DNA from: Candidatus Parcubacteria bacterium
Lineage (GTDB): Bacteria > Patescibacteriota > Patescibacteriia > Patescibacteriales > UBA12075
NCBI GenBank assembly: GCA_023140595.1
Contig: JAGLLI010000155.1
Coordinates: 1-6,282, forward strand
DNA length: 6,282 nucleotides
Reading direction: 5' to 3'
The notes under the pieces: generated by a model
Databases searched by the model: none
What the model saw: the letters and a program-made list of their open reading frames with translations, nothing else
What the model was told of the DNA's origin: nothing
Position numbers and translations under genes: made by a program
Shown here: piece by piece, positions 6,090 through 6,282 of the stretch
How positions within the stretch are numbered: position 1 is the stretch's first letter
How the letters are laid out: the number at the start of each line of letters is the position of its first letter

Positions 6090-6282
6090 ATGCATAAAAA
6101 AATAATAATTTTATTTACGTTAATAACAACGGTTTTTTTTGTTAGCGGCTGCGGCTTAAGCGGGGTTGACAGCTCTACGAAAAAATATATCAGGCCGGTT
6201 GTTTTGAATTATTGGCGAGTTTGGGATGGTCCGGATGATTTTGCGGATATAATTGACACTTATACCCGCGCGCATCCTTTTG
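6090..6282 (+). CDS. Lipoprotein, probable extracellular solute-binding protein (3' partial)
   Basis: The first 64 codons are present and the gene continues beyond the right edge. The start is MHKKIII followed by a hydrophobic stretch and a lipobox, VSGC (residues 18-21). Export, lipidation of C21 and membrane anchoring are therefore expected. After a short linker comes VVLNYWRVWDGPDDFADIID, which resembles the first strand and helix of family 1 ABC-transporter solute-binding proteins (sugar-type). In these the mature protein opens with a strand like 'V.L..W..' and a following helix. Capture of a sugar or oligosaccharide for an importer is thus likely, but too little is visible to name the ligand. 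GC content returns to the level of comM here, marking the end of the AT-rich R-M insert. The gap after the endonuclease gene is only 15 nt, and no Shine-Dalgarno is seen. Confidence 0.75.
   Translation, partial: MHKKIIILFTLITTVFFVSGCGLSGVDSSTKKYIRPVVLNYWRVWDGPDDFADIIDTYTRAHPF

Overview
The window looks like a chromosomal segment of a Candidate Phyla Radiation (Patescibacteria, Parcubacteria-like) bacterium. This is an inference. It rests on the moderate-to-low GC, short intergenic gaps, A-rich starts with no Shine-Dalgarno, an envelope protein with Ig-like repeats, a ComM/YifB ATPase, and a solute-binding lipoprotein of a type common in those genomes. No in-frame TGA interrupts any gene and the five visible stops are TAA or TAG, so the TGA-recoding Gracilibacteria/Absconditabacteria lineages are unlikely. 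All recognised genes are on the + strand.

Layout. Positions 1-986 hold the 3' part of a surface protein with two Ig-like repeats, an acidic linker, one membrane helix and a basic tail. Positions 987-1175 are non-coding and hold three successive inverted repeats, the last a good intrinsic terminator whose 5' arm is duplicated, followed by a TATAAT box. Positions 1176-2429 encode an exported thioredoxin-like domain (CPHC) fused to a CcdA/DsbD-like membrane electron carrier, with a cysteine-rich linker between them. Positions 2519-4039 encode a complete ComM/YifB AAA+ ATPase. Positions 4095-6074 hold an apparent type II restriction-modification pair: an N6-adenine methyltransferase (GQFFTK, DPFAGSG, NPPY) followed 12 nt later by a putative PD-(D/E)XK endonuclease. 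A lipoprotein gene, probably a solute-binding protein, starts at 6090 and runs off the window.

How it fits together. The surface protein, the redox protein and the lipoprotein act at the envelope. ComM acts on incoming DNA during transformation, and the R-M pair polices foreign DNA. The R-M pair is far more AT-rich than its neighbours (sampled rows about 12-22% GC, against 40-47% in comM and the lipoprotein gene), which suggests acquisition between comM and the lipoprotein gene. comM and the methyltransferase share an identical ATGTTATAAT promoter core. At the methyltransferase this core is so close to the ATG that the mRNA is predicted to be leaderless.

I found no CRISPR array, tRNA, rRNA, transposase or phage gene. 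Nothing here is clearly a new multi-gene system. The best candidates for novelty are the restriction enzyme of unassigned family and specificity, the Cys-rich linker of the redox fusion, and the hairpin series at 994-1104.
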